Positions 24,246 to 37,352 of a DNA stretch of 64,000 nt are shown here, one piece after another. The stretch is from Symsagittifera roscoffensis (Eukaryota > Xenacoelomorpha > Acoela > Convolutidae): NCBI RefSeq assembly GCF_963678635.1, contig NC_087070.1, positions 49,581,467 through 49,645,466 of the forward strand, in the 5' to 3' direction. How positions within the stretch are numbered: position 1 is the stretch's first letter; each line of letters begins with the position of its first letter. The notes beneath the pieces were generated by a model. The model was not told the origin of the DNA. It ran no database searches and was given only the letters and a program-made list of their open reading frames with translations. A program made the translations under genes and the position numbers.

Positions 24246-25817
24246 TTAATTGATGTGCCCTGGATGCGCTATTTTGAACAAAACAGGAGCGTTAGGTATT
24301 GAATTAACCTTTGCTACCGTGAACAAGTTATCGTACGTACTACTTGGTGTTGCTTCATTTCTTGGATGTCGTGATAGATAACCCGCCAAACCAATTTTCG
24401 CCCCTGTTTTATGTTCCATCTGAAAATCAAACGGAATGAGTCGGTCCAACCACCGCGTTAAACGGCTAAACATCTTCTTGTTTTTTTTTTGTTATTGCCG
24501 TTCAAAAATGAAACTAACGCTTTGTGGTCCGTTTTTACAAGAAATTTTCTGCCCAGTTTGTAATGTCGGAAACATTCAGCCCCCCATACTACTGCCAATT
24601 TTTTAAATTCATTAATCCAATACTTTTTCTCAGCGTCATTTAGGTACCTTGAGGCAAATGAAATCGGTGTCCACCCTTTCGGTCCTAACTGTTCAAGAGC
24701 AGGGTCTAAACCTTTATGGCTCGCGTCGCACACAGTTCGTATATCTTTATGAATATCGAAATGGCGAAGTTCAACAATGTTTGAAACTTGTTTTTTTTTG
24801 TTTTCAGATGCGCACTGACATTCCGTCGTCCATATGTAATTGTTATTTTTACTTAGTAAAGACCGTAACGGTGCGGAAGATTCGGCCAGCGGTAGCAAAT
24901 ATTTATGGAGACTGTGTATTGACCCCATAAACGATTTCAATTGTGATAGGGTACGCGGCGGTTTCAGTGATTCGATTAATTCTGTCTTTCGCACCAATTA
25001 AGTTTTTCCAGTGGGGGCTAACCATTCACATTCGCGTTGCGCAAACTTACACTTCGTAAGTTTTCGAGACATGTTATCGTTATACAGTTTTTTTCAGAAT
25101 TTTTTCTTCTGTCGCTGTGTGATCAATTTCGGTTCCCTTGGTTACTACCAGAATGTCGTCTATAAACGCATGCGCTTGCGGAAATTCGGACAAGATACAA
25201 TTTATTGCGCGCTGAAGCTCGGCCGGCATCGTGGTTAGGCCATAGAATCTTGTTTTGAACCTGTACGTACCAGTTGACGACCTCCGAAAAGAGCAAAATT
25301 GCATTGTACACTCGCTTCCATGCTCAAAGGTAATTGACCATATGCGTACGTTAAGTCCATTGCTGAAAATACATACCCCGGTTTTTTTCTCGCTGATTGT
25401 TTGCCCCTCGGTGTCCATCAATTCCTCGATATTTGGCTTTTGGTATTTGTTTTAATGCACGTGTTTATTTAGTTCCCTCGATTTGAGCGCTAGTTTTACT
25501 GACCCGTCTTTTTTCACTGTTATTTCGATTGGCGACACAAAATATTTATTCGAACATTTTTTTAGCTTTTCGGTGTGAACATGTTTCAATAGTTTCCGGA
25601 TTTCCTTATCCACTTTTTCTTCTAATGTTATTTGGACTCGTCGACCCTTCTGTTGCACTGGTGTTAGTTTCTCAAAAAATTCCGCCTGCACCTTATAATT
25701 TCTTATTTTCCCCACCCCTATGAAAAAATTTGAAAACTGCTGACTGAAATAATTTTGCCGCAAATTCAGCTCCCCGTCTTGTCCCAATTCCCTTTTCGGC
25801 TCCTCGTCAATAGACAT
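24246..25817 (-). pseudogene. reverse transcriptase and RNase H region of the lineage A fossil
   Basis: The RT is recognised from SPIEITVKKDGSVKLALKSR, YGLTTMPAELQRAINCIL and the FIDDILVV catalytic box. The RNase H is recognised from RTVCDASHKGL, PISFASRYLNDAEKKYW, FLVKTDHKALVSFL and a DYLSRHP-like end after RWLDRLIPFDFQMEH. This is a typical Ty3/gypsy order. Fossil, broken. Confidence 0.85.
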
Positions 25818-25975
25818 TATCTGGTCCCCTGGCGTTTGTTAAACCAATTGCAGTCCCAATTGCGGCATCAAGTCTCATTCGATGATGGATGGTGGATTCC
25901 CTTCGATGAATTTTATTTTCGCATCTACTTTCCACCCGTTCGACTCCAGAATAACAGTCAAGGTTCCAATCAGTT

Positions 25976-26590
25976 TTAAAGGATTATTCCCGTAGTCGCT
26001 GTATGCATTGTCCTCATTCCACCAAGGGTTCGTCGCTGTTCCCCGATAGTGAAGATAGAAATTGGGGACCCATTATCGATCCACACACGACTAGCTCTTC
26101 CGTTTATCCCAATCGACAGTTGTACCCCAGCAATCTTGAACTCAGTGAGTTTCTTATGTCTCACAGCCATTACCCTGTAGTCCCCATCCGAACTGTCTAT
26201 ATCCGATGAGTTCTTTCTCGGGTTTACCCAGCCGATGGAACTTGCATGTTCCCTGAGGATTCCCCCTGCAGGTAAATTCAAAATGTCCTGTTTTGCGACG
26301 AAAATAACAAGTGACTCCCTTGACTGGACACTTGTCCACATGTTCCCGTGTAAGGTTTGGTTGATCGCAGTTGTAATATCGATTGCTTTGCATCATATTC
26401 CCCCCCCCCCCCCCCCGAGTCAATCCTTGTCCGTGGTACATGCCCCTGCCCCGTGAAAGACCATTTTTGAATGCTCCTTCTTTTTTCCGACCGGTTTGGA
26501 TTTTATTTGGATCGCTCTCCCGGCTGAATCCTGGTTTCCCGTAATTCGGGATGTTGCTACATATGTTTTTGCGTTTTTGTCGCCCTGCTA
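25976..26590 (-). pseudogene. protease and gag zinc-knuckle region of the lineage A fossil
   Basis: A retropepsin-like stretch (VWIDNGSPISIFTIGE) follows a zinc-knuckle-like region (CYFRRKTGHFEFTCRG). The gag side carries a glycine tract encoded by a poly-C run on the plus strand. The same knuckle and tract recur in each later array block. Fossil. Confidence 0.75.
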
Positions 26591-29500
26591 GTCCTACAAA
26601 GTTAAATCCACGAGTGACATTATATCAAGCAAGGGTGACAGACAATACCGAAGGTTAGCAGCTATCAACAGACTAATTAGCACCACGATTGACAGTTGAT
26701 TGATGGTTAGGACTTAAACTCTCACGAACTGAATTAGCATCATATGACAGTCGGGAAAAAATTCCAGGGATTTAAAAAAAGTGTAAATTTTTCCCTAAAC
26801 ATGAATGAGATAGATCAAATACTAGGAAAAAACGAACAGCAGTGCTTGAAAATAGAATTTTTTCAAAAAAATTTTCGTTTAAAGTTGTAAGTCCTTGCAC
26901 TCCAAACAATTTTCGACGCTGTGCGATAAATTTTTGGGGTATAAAAACTGTACTTTCGAGCATAGTCTGGTTCAATTTATGCGCGGTTAATTTATAGGAT
27001 GGTATCAATCATCACCGCTCCGAACTTGGAGCCGGCCGTTGTTTTCGCGTGCTCTTTCTCGAGCCCAATTTAACTGGGCTGTTCGAGTCCTGACTCGATT
27101 ACGGCACCAGCCGCTGCTTCCTCGGTTGGCCCGCTCTTTTCATCGCCCCCTCTTCCACGCGGGTCGCCATTTCGCTTCTCTGTACGTTCTCGTACTCCGC
27201 TCTATGTCCGCCAGCTTTTCCGTTCCTTTGTCCGCTTGCTTTTTCGCTCATTTTCCGATCGCTTGTTCACCGGTAATTCCGTCGCCGCATCCGGTCCCAA
27301 AAGTAAAAATTTTACTCCCGCTTTCGCCAGCGTTTCCCTCAGTTCACCGATAGTGAAGATGGAGATTGTCGACACACTATCGATCCTTGCCGTCGTTGTT
27401 TTTCTAATAATTTTTCCCGGCAATGGCGCTCTCGCTACTTTGCATTCGTGCTCCTCCTTCTATTTCCGATTTGACATAACGATGTAGTCAACGGAGCTAT
27501 CCTAACCCCATCCGTGAGATTGTGGTTGGCAGTTATCAACCCACCTAACCGAGGTGTCGTCTTGAGATGAAACGTCATCATGCTCTGCAAATTGATCTTC
27601 TTTTCTCGTTTCGCCGTTAAGAAGACCGAATCGTCCTCAGTTTCCCCCTCTCTTCCCGCGACAGGTTCTCTTTTGGTGTCCTGTCTTCTTGCAGTAATTG
27701 CGCCTGGCATTGCGAGCTGGAAATTTTGAAATGTGGTCCGTCGCGAAATCTGCCTGATCGAAATTAAAACGGCGCCTTTCAGCGCCGCCTCTCATTTTTC
27801 CCTGGAGTGATCCCCTTGTGCCCTCCTGGAAGGGCCTTCAGAATCCCCCTGATATAACTAATTGGTTCGGCCTTTATTTGCAGGTCCCCCCCGGCGCCGT
27901 ATTCAATCTCTCACCTGCAATTTTGTAACTTTTTGCATACTTAGCTCCTGTTTCGTATGACAGCGCAATCTTGCATACTTCGTCGGGTGCTTTTGTAGAC
28001 CTGCATAATTCTGTCTGCGCCTCCTTGTTGGTCATGTTCACTATTAAAACATCCCGTCAGATCCGACAATCCAGCGTACCGAGACTGCATCGAGCAGCGA
28101 CTCCACTAAGTAAGGAGTGGAATTGTTCAAGTGATTACCCCTTCCGCGGCTTGCGTGACATTAATTGATAGGTTTCAAACGTCTTGTTTTTTCCTTTTCT
28201 TCGAATTCGTCCAGAATCCGAGGGTACCTGGTAGTAGCCAAATCCAAGTGCAGTTTCCCTGAGGATTCCCCTGCAGGTACGTTCAAAATGTCCTGTTTTG
28301 CGACGAAAATAACAAGTGACACCCTTGACTGGACACTTGTCCACATGTTCCCGTGTAAAGTTTGGTTGATCGCAGTTGTAATATCGATTGCTTTGCATCA
28401 TAATCCCCCCCCCCCGAGTCAATCCTCGTCCGTGGTACATGCCCCTGCCCCGTGAACGACCATTTTTGAATGCTCCTTGTTTTTTTCCGACCGGTTTGGA
28501 TTTTATTTGGATCGCTCTTCCGGCTGATTCCTGGGTTCCCGTAATTCTGGATGTTGCTACATATGTTTTTGCGTACTTGTCGCCCTGCTCGTACAAAAGA
28601 ACAAGTCTATACACCTCCTCCGGTGTTTTGGTGGATCGACACAGTTCATTTTGCGCTTCACGGTTGTTCATGTACAATGAACACGTCCCTGAAGATTCAA
28701 TATTCTAGTGCTCCAAAATTGCATCGGGCCGCCAGCCCACTTAAAACAGAGTGAAACAGCTCGAGGCTCTCATTGATCTGCTGTTTCCGAGCGAGAAGTT
28801 GGAATGTTTCATACGTCTTATTCCTTTACTTTTTAAATTTCATCTCCAGTCCATCTAACATCCTCGGGTAACGAATCGTTGAAAGTTCCAAATGTGGTCG
28901 TCTTTTATGCAGCTCGTCCTGACCCTTCTCGCCCAGACACAAGTACAAGTCTATGATTAACGTTTGTTCGGATTCCAACCGGTTGTTTCCGTCCACTTCC
29001 CCTGGCCAGGCGGTGATTTGAATTTCGGTGAGGGTGGCCGCGAAATAGTAATTTTTGGGGTTAATTGAGTGCTTTGCCACAATTTCTCATTGAAATTTTT
29101 TCATCAAAAACTCCCATAGCGTTGGCAGTTCAATGCATTTCGGGGGCCAGAATCCGGTGATACCATGCGGGTTTTTCTTCCACGTGAAACTGCTGGCTGC
29201 GCCATGTTCAAAAAGGTGAATCAAGCAGTAAGTAAAATCCGACAATAAATGTAACTTAGTCCTGCAAAGTTAAATCCACGAGTGACATTATATCAAGCAA
29301 GGGTGACAGACAATATCCTTTGTCCGCTTGCTTTTTCGCTCATTTGTCCGATCGCAAGTTCACTGGTAATTCCGTCGCCGCATCCGGCCCCAAAAGTAAA
29401 AATTTTACTCCCGCTTTCCCCAGCGTTTCCCTCAGTTCGCCGATAGTGAAGATGGAGATTGTCGACACACTATCGATCCTTGCCGTCGTTGTTTTTCTAA

Positions 29501-32500
29501 TAATTTTTCCCGGCAATGGCACTCTCGCTACTTTGCATTCGTGCTCCTCCTTCTATTTCCGATTTGACATAACGATGTAGTCATCGGAGCTATCCTAACC
29601 CCATCCGTGAGATTGTGGTTGGCGGTTATCAACCCACCTAACCGAGGTGTCGTGTTGAGATGAAACGTCATCATCCTCTGCAAATTGATATTCTTTTCCC
29701 GTTTCGCCGTTAATAAGACCGAATCGTCCTCAGTTTCCCCCTCTCTTCCCGCGACAGGTTCTCTTTTGGTGTCCTGTCTTCTTGCAGTAATTGCACCTGG
29801 CATTGCGAGCTGGAAATTTTGAAATGTGGTCCGTCGCGAAATCTGCCTCATCGAAATTAAAACAGCGCCTTTCAGCGCCGCCTCTCATTTTTCCCTGGAG
29901 TGATCCCCTTGTGCCCTGCTGGAAGGGCCTTCAGAATCCCCCTGATATAACTAATTGGTTCGGCCTCTATTTGCAGGTCCCCCCCGGCGCCGTATTCAAT
30001 CCCTCACCTGTAATTTTGTAACTTTTTGCATACTTAGCTCCTGTTTCGTATGACAGCGCAATCTTGCATACTTCGTCGGGTGCTTTTGTAGACTTGCATA
30101 ATTCTGTCTGCGCCTCCTTGTTGGTCATGTTCACTATTAAAACATCCCGTCAGATCCGACAATCCAGCGTACCGAGACTGCATCGAGCAGCGACTCCACT
30201 AAGTACGGAGTGGAATTGTTCAAGTGATTACCCCTTCCGCGGCTTGCGTGACAATAATTGATAGGTTTCAAACGTCTTATTTTTTCCTTTTCTTCGAATT
30301 CGTCCAGAATCCGAGGGTACCTGGTAGTAGCCAAATCCAAGTGCGGTTTCCCTGAGGATTCCCCCTGCAGGTACGTTCAAAATGTCCTGTTTTGCGACGA
30401 AAATAACAAGTGACACCCTTGGCTGGACACTTGTCCACATGTTCCCGTGTAAAGTTTGGTTGATCGCAGTTGTAATATCGATTGCTTTGCATCATATTCT
30501 CCCCCCCCCCCCCCCCCCCCGAGTCAATCCTCGTCCGTGGTACATGCCCCTGCCCCGTGAAAGACCATTTTTGAATGCTCCTTGTTTTTTTCCGACCGGT
30601 TTGGATTTTATTTGGATCGCTCTCCCGGCTGATTCCTGGGTTCCCGTAATTCTGGATGTTGCTACATATGTTTTTGAGTACTTGTCGCCCTGCTCGTACA
30701 AAAGAACAAGTCTATACACCTCCTCCGGTGTTTTGGTGGATCGACACAGTTCATTCTGCGCTTCACGGTTGTTCATGTACAATGAACAAGTCCCTGAAGA
30801 TTCAATCTTCTAGTGCTCCAAAATTGCATCGGGCCGCCAGCCCACTTAAAACAGAGTGAAACAGCTCGAGGCTCTCATTGATCTGCTGTTTCCGAGCGAG
30901 AAGTTGGAATGTTTCATACGTCTTATTCCTTTACTTTTTAAATTTCATCTCCAGTCCATCTAACATCCTCGGGTAACGAATCGTTGAAAGTTCCAAATGT
31001 GGTCGTCTTTTATGCAGCTCGTCCTGACCCTTCTCGCCCAGACACAAGTACAAGTCTATGATTAACGTTTGTTCGGATTCCAACCGGTTGTTTCCGTCCA
31101 CTTCCCCTGGCCAGGCGGTGATTTGAATTTCGGTGAGGGTGGCCGCGAAATAGTAATTTTTGGGGTTAATTGAGTGCTTTGCCACAATTTCTCATTGAAA
31201 TTTTTTCATCAAAAACTCCCATAGCGTTGGCAGTTCAATGCATTTCGGGGGCCAGAATCCGGTGATACCATGCGGGTTTTTCTTCCACGTGAAACTGCTG
31301 GCTGCGCCATGTTCAAAAAGGTGAATCAAGCAGTAAGTAAAATCCGACAATAAATGTAACTTAGTCCTGCAAAGTTAAATCCACGAGTGACATTATATCA
31401 AGCAAGGGTGACAGACAATATCCTTTGTCCGCTTGCTTTTTCGCTCATTTGTCCGATCGCAAGTTCACTGGTAATTCCGTCGCCGCATCCGGCCCCAAAA
31501 GTAAAAATTTTACTCCCGCTTTCCCCAGCGTTTCCCTCAGTTCGCCGATAGTGAAGATGGAGATTGTCGACACACTATCGATCCTTGCCGTCGTTGTTTT
31601 TCTAATAATTTTTCCCGGCAATGGCACTCTCGCTACTTTGCATTCGTGCTCCTCCTTCTATTTCCGATTTGACATAACGATGTAGTCATCGGAGCTATCC
31701 TAACCCCATCCGTGAGATTGTGGTTGGCGGTTATCAACCCACCTAACCGAGGTGTCGTGTTGAGATGAAACGTCATCATCCTCTGCAAATTGATATTCTT
31801 TTCCCGTTTCGCCGTTAATAAGACCGAATCGTCCTCAGTTTCCCCCTCTCTTCCCGCGACAGGTTCTCTTTTGGTGTCCTGTCTTCTTGCAGTAATTGCA
31901 CCTGGCATTGCGAGCTGGAAATTTTGAAATGTGGTCCGTCGCGAAATCTGCCTCATCGAAATTAAAACAGCGCCTTTCAGCGCCGCCTCTCATTTTTCCC
32001 TGGAGTGATCCCCTTGTGCCCTGCTGGAAGGGCCTTCAGAATCCCCCTGATATAACTAATTGGTTCGGCCTCTATTTGCAGGTCCCCCCCGGCGCCGTAT
32101 TCAATCCCTCACCTGTAATTTTGTAACTTTTTGCATACTTAGCTCCTGTTTCGTATGACAGCGCAATCTTGCATACTTCGTCGGGTGCTTTTGTAGACTT
32201 GCATAATTCTGTCTGCGCCTCCTTGTTGGTCATGTTCACTATTAAAACATCCCGTCAGATCCGACAATCCAGCGTACCGAGACTGCATCGAGCAGCGACT
32301 CCACTAAGTACGGAGTGGAATTGTTCAAGTGATTACCCCTTCCGCGGCTTGCGTGACAATAATTGATAGGTTTCAAACGTCTTATTTTTTCCTTTTCTTC
32401 GAATTCGTCCAGAATCCGAGGGTACCTGGTAGTAGCCAAATCCAAGTGCGGTTTCCCTGAGGATTCCCCCTGCAGGTACGTTCAAAATGTCCTGTTTTGC

Positions 32501-35460
32501 GACGAAAATAACAAGTGACACCCTTGGCTGGACACTTGTCCACATGTTCCCGTGTAAAGTTTGGTTGATCGCAGTTGTAATATCGATTGCTTTGCATCAT
32601 ATTCTCCCCCCCCCCCCCCCCCCCCCCCCCGAGTCAATCCTCGTCCGTGGTACATGCCCCTGCCCCGTGAAAGACCATTTTTGAATGCTCCTTGTTTTTT
32701 TCCGACCGGTTTGGATTTTATTTGGATCGCTCTCCCGGCTGATTCCTGGGTTCCCGTAATTCTGGATGTTGCTACATATGTTTTTGAGTACTTGTCGCCC
32801 TGCTCGTACAAAAGAACAAGTCTATACACCTCCTCCGGTGTTTTGGTGGATCGACACAGTTCATTCTGCGCTTCACGGTTGTTCATGTACAATGAACAAG
32901 TCCCTGAAGATTCAATCTTCTAGTGCTCCAAAATTGCATCGGGCCGCCAGCCCACTTAAAACAGAATGAAACGGCTCGAGGTTCTCATTGATCTGCTGTT
33001 TCCGAGCGAGAAGTTGGAATGTTTCATACTTCTTATTCCTTTCCTTTTTAAATTTCATCTCCAGTCCATCTAACATCCTCGGGTAACGAATCGTTGAAGG
33101 TTCCAAATGTGGTCGTCTTTTATGCAGCTCGTCCTGACCCTTCTCGCCCAGACACAAGTACAAGTTTATGATTAACGTTTGTTCGGATTCCAACCGGTTG
33201 TTTCCGTCCACTTCCCCTGGCCAGGCGTTGATTTGAATTCCGGTGAGGGTGGCCGCGAAATAGTAATTTTTAGGGTTAATTGAGTGCTTTGCCACAATTT
33301 CTCATTGAAATTTTTTCATCAAAAACTCCCATAGCGTTGGCAGTTCAATGCATTTCGGGGGCCAGAATCCGGTGATACCATGCGGGTTTTTCTTCCACGT
33401 GAAACTGCTGGCTGCGCCATGTTCAAAAAGGTGAATCAAGCAATAAGTAAAATCCGACAATAAATGTAACTTAGTCCTACAAAGTTAAATCCACGAGTGA
33501 CATTATATCAAGCAAGGGTGACAGACAATACCGAAGGTTAGCAGCTATCAACAGACTAATTAGCACCACGATTGACAGTTGATTGATGGTTAGGACTTAA
33601 ACTCTCACGAACTGAATTAGCATCATATGACAGTCGGGAAAAAATTCCAGGGATTTAAAAAAAGTGTAAATTTTTCCCTAAACATGAATGAGATAGATCA
33701 AATACTAGGAAAAAACGAACAGCAGTGCTTGAAAATAGAATTTTTTCAAAAAAATTTTCGTTTAAAGTTGTAAGTCCTTACACTCCAAACAATTTTCGAC
33801 GCTGTGCGATAAATTTTTGGGGTATAAAAACTGTACTTTCGAGCATAGTCTGGTTCAATTTATGCGCGGTTAATTTATAGGATGGTATCAATCATCACCG
33901 CTCCGAACTTGGAGCCGGCCGTTGTTTTCGCGTGCTCTTTCTCGAGCCCAATTTAACTGGGCTGTTCGAGTCCTGACTCGATTACGGCACCAGCCGCTGC
34001 TTCCTCGGTTGGCCCGCTCTTTTCATCGCCCCCTCTTCCACGCGGGTCGCCATTTCGCTTCTCTGTACGTTCTCGTACTCCGCTCTATGTCCGCCAGCTT
34101 TTCCGTTCCTTTGTCCGCTTGCTTTTTCGCTCATTTTCCGATCGCTTGTTCACCGGTAATTCCGTCGCCGCATCCGGTCCCAAAAGTAAAAATTTTACTC
34201 CCGCTTTCGCCAGCGTTTCCCTCAGTTCACCGATAGTGAAGATGGAGATTGTCGACACACTATCGATCCTTGCCGTCGTTGTTTTTCTAATAATTTTTTC
34301 TCAGCAATGGCACTTTCGCTACTTTGCATTCGTGCTCCTCCTTCTATTTCCGATTTGACATAACGATGTAGTCATCGGAGCTATCCTAACCCCATCCGTG
34401 AGATTGTGGTTGGCGGTTATCAACCCACCTAACCGAGGTGTCGTGTTGAGATGAAACGTCATCATGCTCTGCAAATTGATCTTTTTTCCCCGTTTCGCCG
34501 TTAATAAGACCGACTCGTCCTCGGTTTGCGCCTCTCTTCGCGCGACAGGTTCTCTTTTGGTGTCCTGTCTTCTTGCAGTAATTGCGTCCGGCATTGCGAG
34601 CTGAAAATTTTGAAATGTGGTCCGTCGTGGAATCTGCCTCATCGAAATAAAAACAGCGCCTTTCAGCGCCGCCTCTCGCTTTTCCCTGGAGTGATCCCCT
34701 TGTGCCCCGCTGGAAGGGCCTTCGGAATCCCCCTGATATAACTAATTGGTTCGGCCTTTATTTGCAGGTCGCCTCCGGCGCCGTATTCAATCCCTCACCT
34801 GTAATTTTGTGTCTTTTTGCATACTTAGCTCCTGTTTCGTATGACAGCGCAATCTTGCATACTTCGTCGGGTGTTTTTGTAGACCTGCATAATTCTGTCT
34901 GCGCCTCCTTGTTGGTGATGTTCACTATAAAAACATCCCGTCAGATCCGACAATCCAGCGTACCGAGACTGCATCGAGCAGCGACTCCAATAAGTACGGA
35001 GTGGAATTGTTCAAGTGATTACCCCTTCCGCGTCTTGCGTGACAATAATTGATAGGTTTCAAACGTCTCATTTTTTCCTTTTATTCGAATTCGTCCAGAA
35101 TCCGAGGGTACCTGGTAGTAGCCAAATCCAAGTGCGATTTCAGGTTGTGAAGCTTGTCTTGGCCGTGTTCTCCTAGACATAGATACAAGTTCGAGGTTAT
35201 CATTTGTCCCGCCTCGAACAGATTTTTCCCATCACCTCCGGTGGTAGCGCCGTTATTTGCGCGTTCGTCAACGTTTTTGCGAAATAGAACGAGGTCAGAT
35301 TGAAAGCGTGCTTTGCGATTACACCCCAAGTGAATCGGTTGATCCAGTGATCCCACAACATTGGAGGTTCTGCCCATTTGCTTTACCGTGGTTCCCAACG
35401 GGCATCCCCTCCCCCAGCGCCGTCGCTGCTGGCTGCACCATGTTGAAAACGATTCTCCAG
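26591..35460 (-). repeat. tandem array of gag/protease blocks from two Ty3/gypsy lineages
   Basis: Leader blocks recur at about 26,591, 29,215, 31,320 and 33,430. Each block contains a lineage B gag-to-protease stretch (marked by ATTRYPRILDEFEE and, nearer the protease, ISIFTIGELRETL) and, in most, a lineage A gag with knuckle (MAKHSINPKNYYFAATLT, CDQPNFTREHVDKCP). The A and B parts meet at a fixed junction next to TTCCCTGAGGATTCCCC. The second and third blocks (about 29,215-31,319 and 31,320-33,426, ~2,105 bp each) look almost identical, while the outer blocks differ in length and sequence. This fits unequal exchange after two related elements came to lie side by side. All copies are fossils. 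Nearly identical long repeats can also be an assembly effect. Confidence 0.85.
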
Positions 35461-35600
35461 TACTGTAAATTCCGAATGTAATAAACGGTTCATTTCAATG
35501 CAATATGAACTCAGTCGGTTAACTGTTTTGGCACCAATGGTGTCAGACAACGCAGCTGGGCATCAATCACTGACCATCAGGGTCACTGCCACAAACGGAC
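33900..35600 (-). mobile_element. Ty3/gypsy fossil, lineage B (leader, gag, protease start)
   Basis: The rightmost block starts with its own leader (about 35,450-35,600, unlike the A leader). It continues through a gag related to but distinct from lineage A's, to the protease start near 34,200. It has no RT or integrase here; the left side abuts lineage A leader sequence. It looks like the donor of the B half of the array blocks. Fossil. Confidence 0.65.
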
Positions 35601-35999
35601 TATAGACTGAACTAAATTATAATAACTAAAATATGTATATATGACACTACATAAATGCAAAAAAAAATTCGCTTTTTTAATATTTTTTTTAAAATTCAAG
35701 CTCAGGTTACCAACTTTTACATCAAAAAATGAAAAAAACCCTTTGAACTGTACAAACGTGGAACGTTGAAACTTGCTTGGCCACAAAATGACCCCTGGAA
35801 CAAAAATTCCATCACTTTTTTATTCCAACATTTAAGTAAAACTAGCAAGAACTAATGTGTTATCGAATAGTTTTCAGCTATAAAATAAATGTTTTGAAGA
35901 AATAGAGAGCTATTAAAAAGTTAGAGCGTCACCCGGGAGACGTTAAGAGGAATTTTGAATTTCAAAATTTTTTTCATTATTTTGTTTCTTGAAAACCTT
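35601..35999. other. no gene seen
   Basis: AT-rich unique-looking sequence to the right of the retroelement complex. No feature supported. Confidence 0.4.
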
Positions 36000-36300
36000 T
36001 AAAATCCTTTTGATTATTTTGATATTTTGTTTTAGTTTTTCCATTACGTTTTTCAAGTGAAAAATCTTGAAAAATGTTTTTGTCTAGAAAAAACGTTTTA
36101 AAAATGACCTTTGAATTGCCTTTTTGTTCCTCGCATTTTTACCCTCCATTTTTACCCTCCATTAATCCTTTTGATTATTTAGATATTTTGTTTTAGTTTT
36201 CCATCACGTGTTCCAAGTGGAAAACGTTTGAAAAATGTTTTTTAAGTAAAAACGTTTTAAAAATGACCTTCGAATTGCTTTTTTGTTCCTCGCATTTTTG
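36000..36300. repeat. two-unit tandem duplication (~150 bp units)
   Basis: Units at about 36,000-36,163 and 36,164-36,297 share AATCCTTTTGATTATTT, GATATTTTGTTTTAG, AACGTTTTAAAAATGACCTT and TTTTTGTTCCTCGCATTTTT. A shorter duplicated stretch (GATGCAAACAATGATCTG) follows at 36,302 and 36,344. Confidence 0.8.
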
Positions 36301-36678
36301 ATGATGCAAACAATGATCTGGCAAACAATTATTCTGAGGGCCCTGATGCAAACAATGATCTGAATACATCCATTTTACTTCGTATCAGTGACAACTAAAT
36401 TTTTTTCAACGCCTATGTGAATTAGTGTGGATAATTCATGCTGGCATATTTTTAGATTATAGATCAAGTTTTGCTTCTCAACTAATTTGCCTCCTTATGT
36501 GACTTTATTGAAAGCGAAGTATTCATCATTGAACCATACCTGATCCGATAATCAAAAACACATGTTGACAAATTAATTATTTCCTCGTTTTTTACTTGAA
36601 AATCGAAGGAGCATATATTAGCATCATTATTCTGAGGGTAACTCATGGTATTGTTTTTGAAAGTCAAAAACTGCAAGC
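36301..36678. other. no gene seen
   Basis: AT-rich spacer holding only the short GATGCAAACAATGATCTG direct repeat. Confidence 0.4.
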
Positions 36679-37352
36679 AAGACTGCTCGTATCAGGGCAA
36701 AGCCTTGATTGTTGCGACCAGCTTTTAAGGTCTTTACAGTAGTGTTTGCTTTGATTCGTGAAACTATCAAAAAAACTTTTTTTTTTTAGATTTTCCTTTA
36801 AAAACTATCCCCCACACGCTATGTAGAATACAAAATGATACAAGACTGCTCGTATCAGGGCGAAGCCCTGAATGTTCCGACTGCCTTTTAAAGTTTATGG
36901 AGCAGTAATAACATGGAATATTTAAATGTAATAAAATAAAATTTATTTTTTTTTCTAAAAATTTTGAGGTTTTTTGGGAAAACATTTTCCCACACGCCAT
37001 ATTAAGTACAAAGTGCAATAACATGAAAATAACATGAAAGCAGCAATAACCTGAAAAATTTAAATGAAATAAAATAAAATTATTTTTTTTTTAATTTGAG
37101 ATTTTTTGTAAAAACAAACACCCACAAGCCATATTAAGTACAAAGTGGTAGATTTTGATCTCATTAGCAAATCAATTATGACGAAAGTCGGAACAAAAAC
37201 TCGCATTAGCAAAGTATCAAAATAGACTAAATAGAAATAGAATAAATATTTTGAAACGATCTCTAGGACGGATGAAATCTCTTACTATTAGGTGGTGAAA
37301 AAACGACCCCGAGTGCAAATATTCTGTCACTTTCATCAAAAGTCGGAACAAT
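36679..37352 (+). mobile_element. family A: one copy followed or interrupted by another
   Basis: A first left half (36,679-36,838, with CAGGGCAAAGCCTTG and the CACACGCTATGTAGAATAC block) stops at ACAAAATGATA. A second copy begins at CAAGACTGCTCG (36,841), with the perfect CAGGGCGAAGCCCTG hairpin, and ends near 37,352 at GTCGGAACAATAAAG. Inside the second copy the AATAACATGAAA stretch is locally repeated, and the palindromic CGCGCG core is missing. The layout suggests insertion of one copy into another, or a tandem partial duplication. Confidence 0.7.

Larger units (their letters stand above)
22000..26590 (-). mobile_element. Ty3/gypsy LTR retrotransposon fossil, lineage A (pol and part of gag)
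   Basis: Minus-strand element. Reading right to left the order is gag zinc-knuckle region, protease, reverse transcriptase, RNase H, integrase, then an LTR-like end at about 22,000-22,215. The gag-protease-RT-RNase H-integrase order identifies Ty3/gypsy (Metaviridae). The LTR-like end is matched by a leader block at 26,591-26,751, which shares the stretch with ATTAGCACCACGATTGACAG and CTCTCACGAACTGAATTAGC. The two differ at many positions, so the insertion is not recent. The coding region is broken at roughly ten places and is a dead copy. Its right side runs straight into the tandem array that follows. Confidence 0.85.

Noticed and set aside
27039-27353. Plus-strand frames in the 26.6-35.4 kb array
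   Set aside because: They lie antisense to the gag/protease fossils and recur only because the blocks are repeated.
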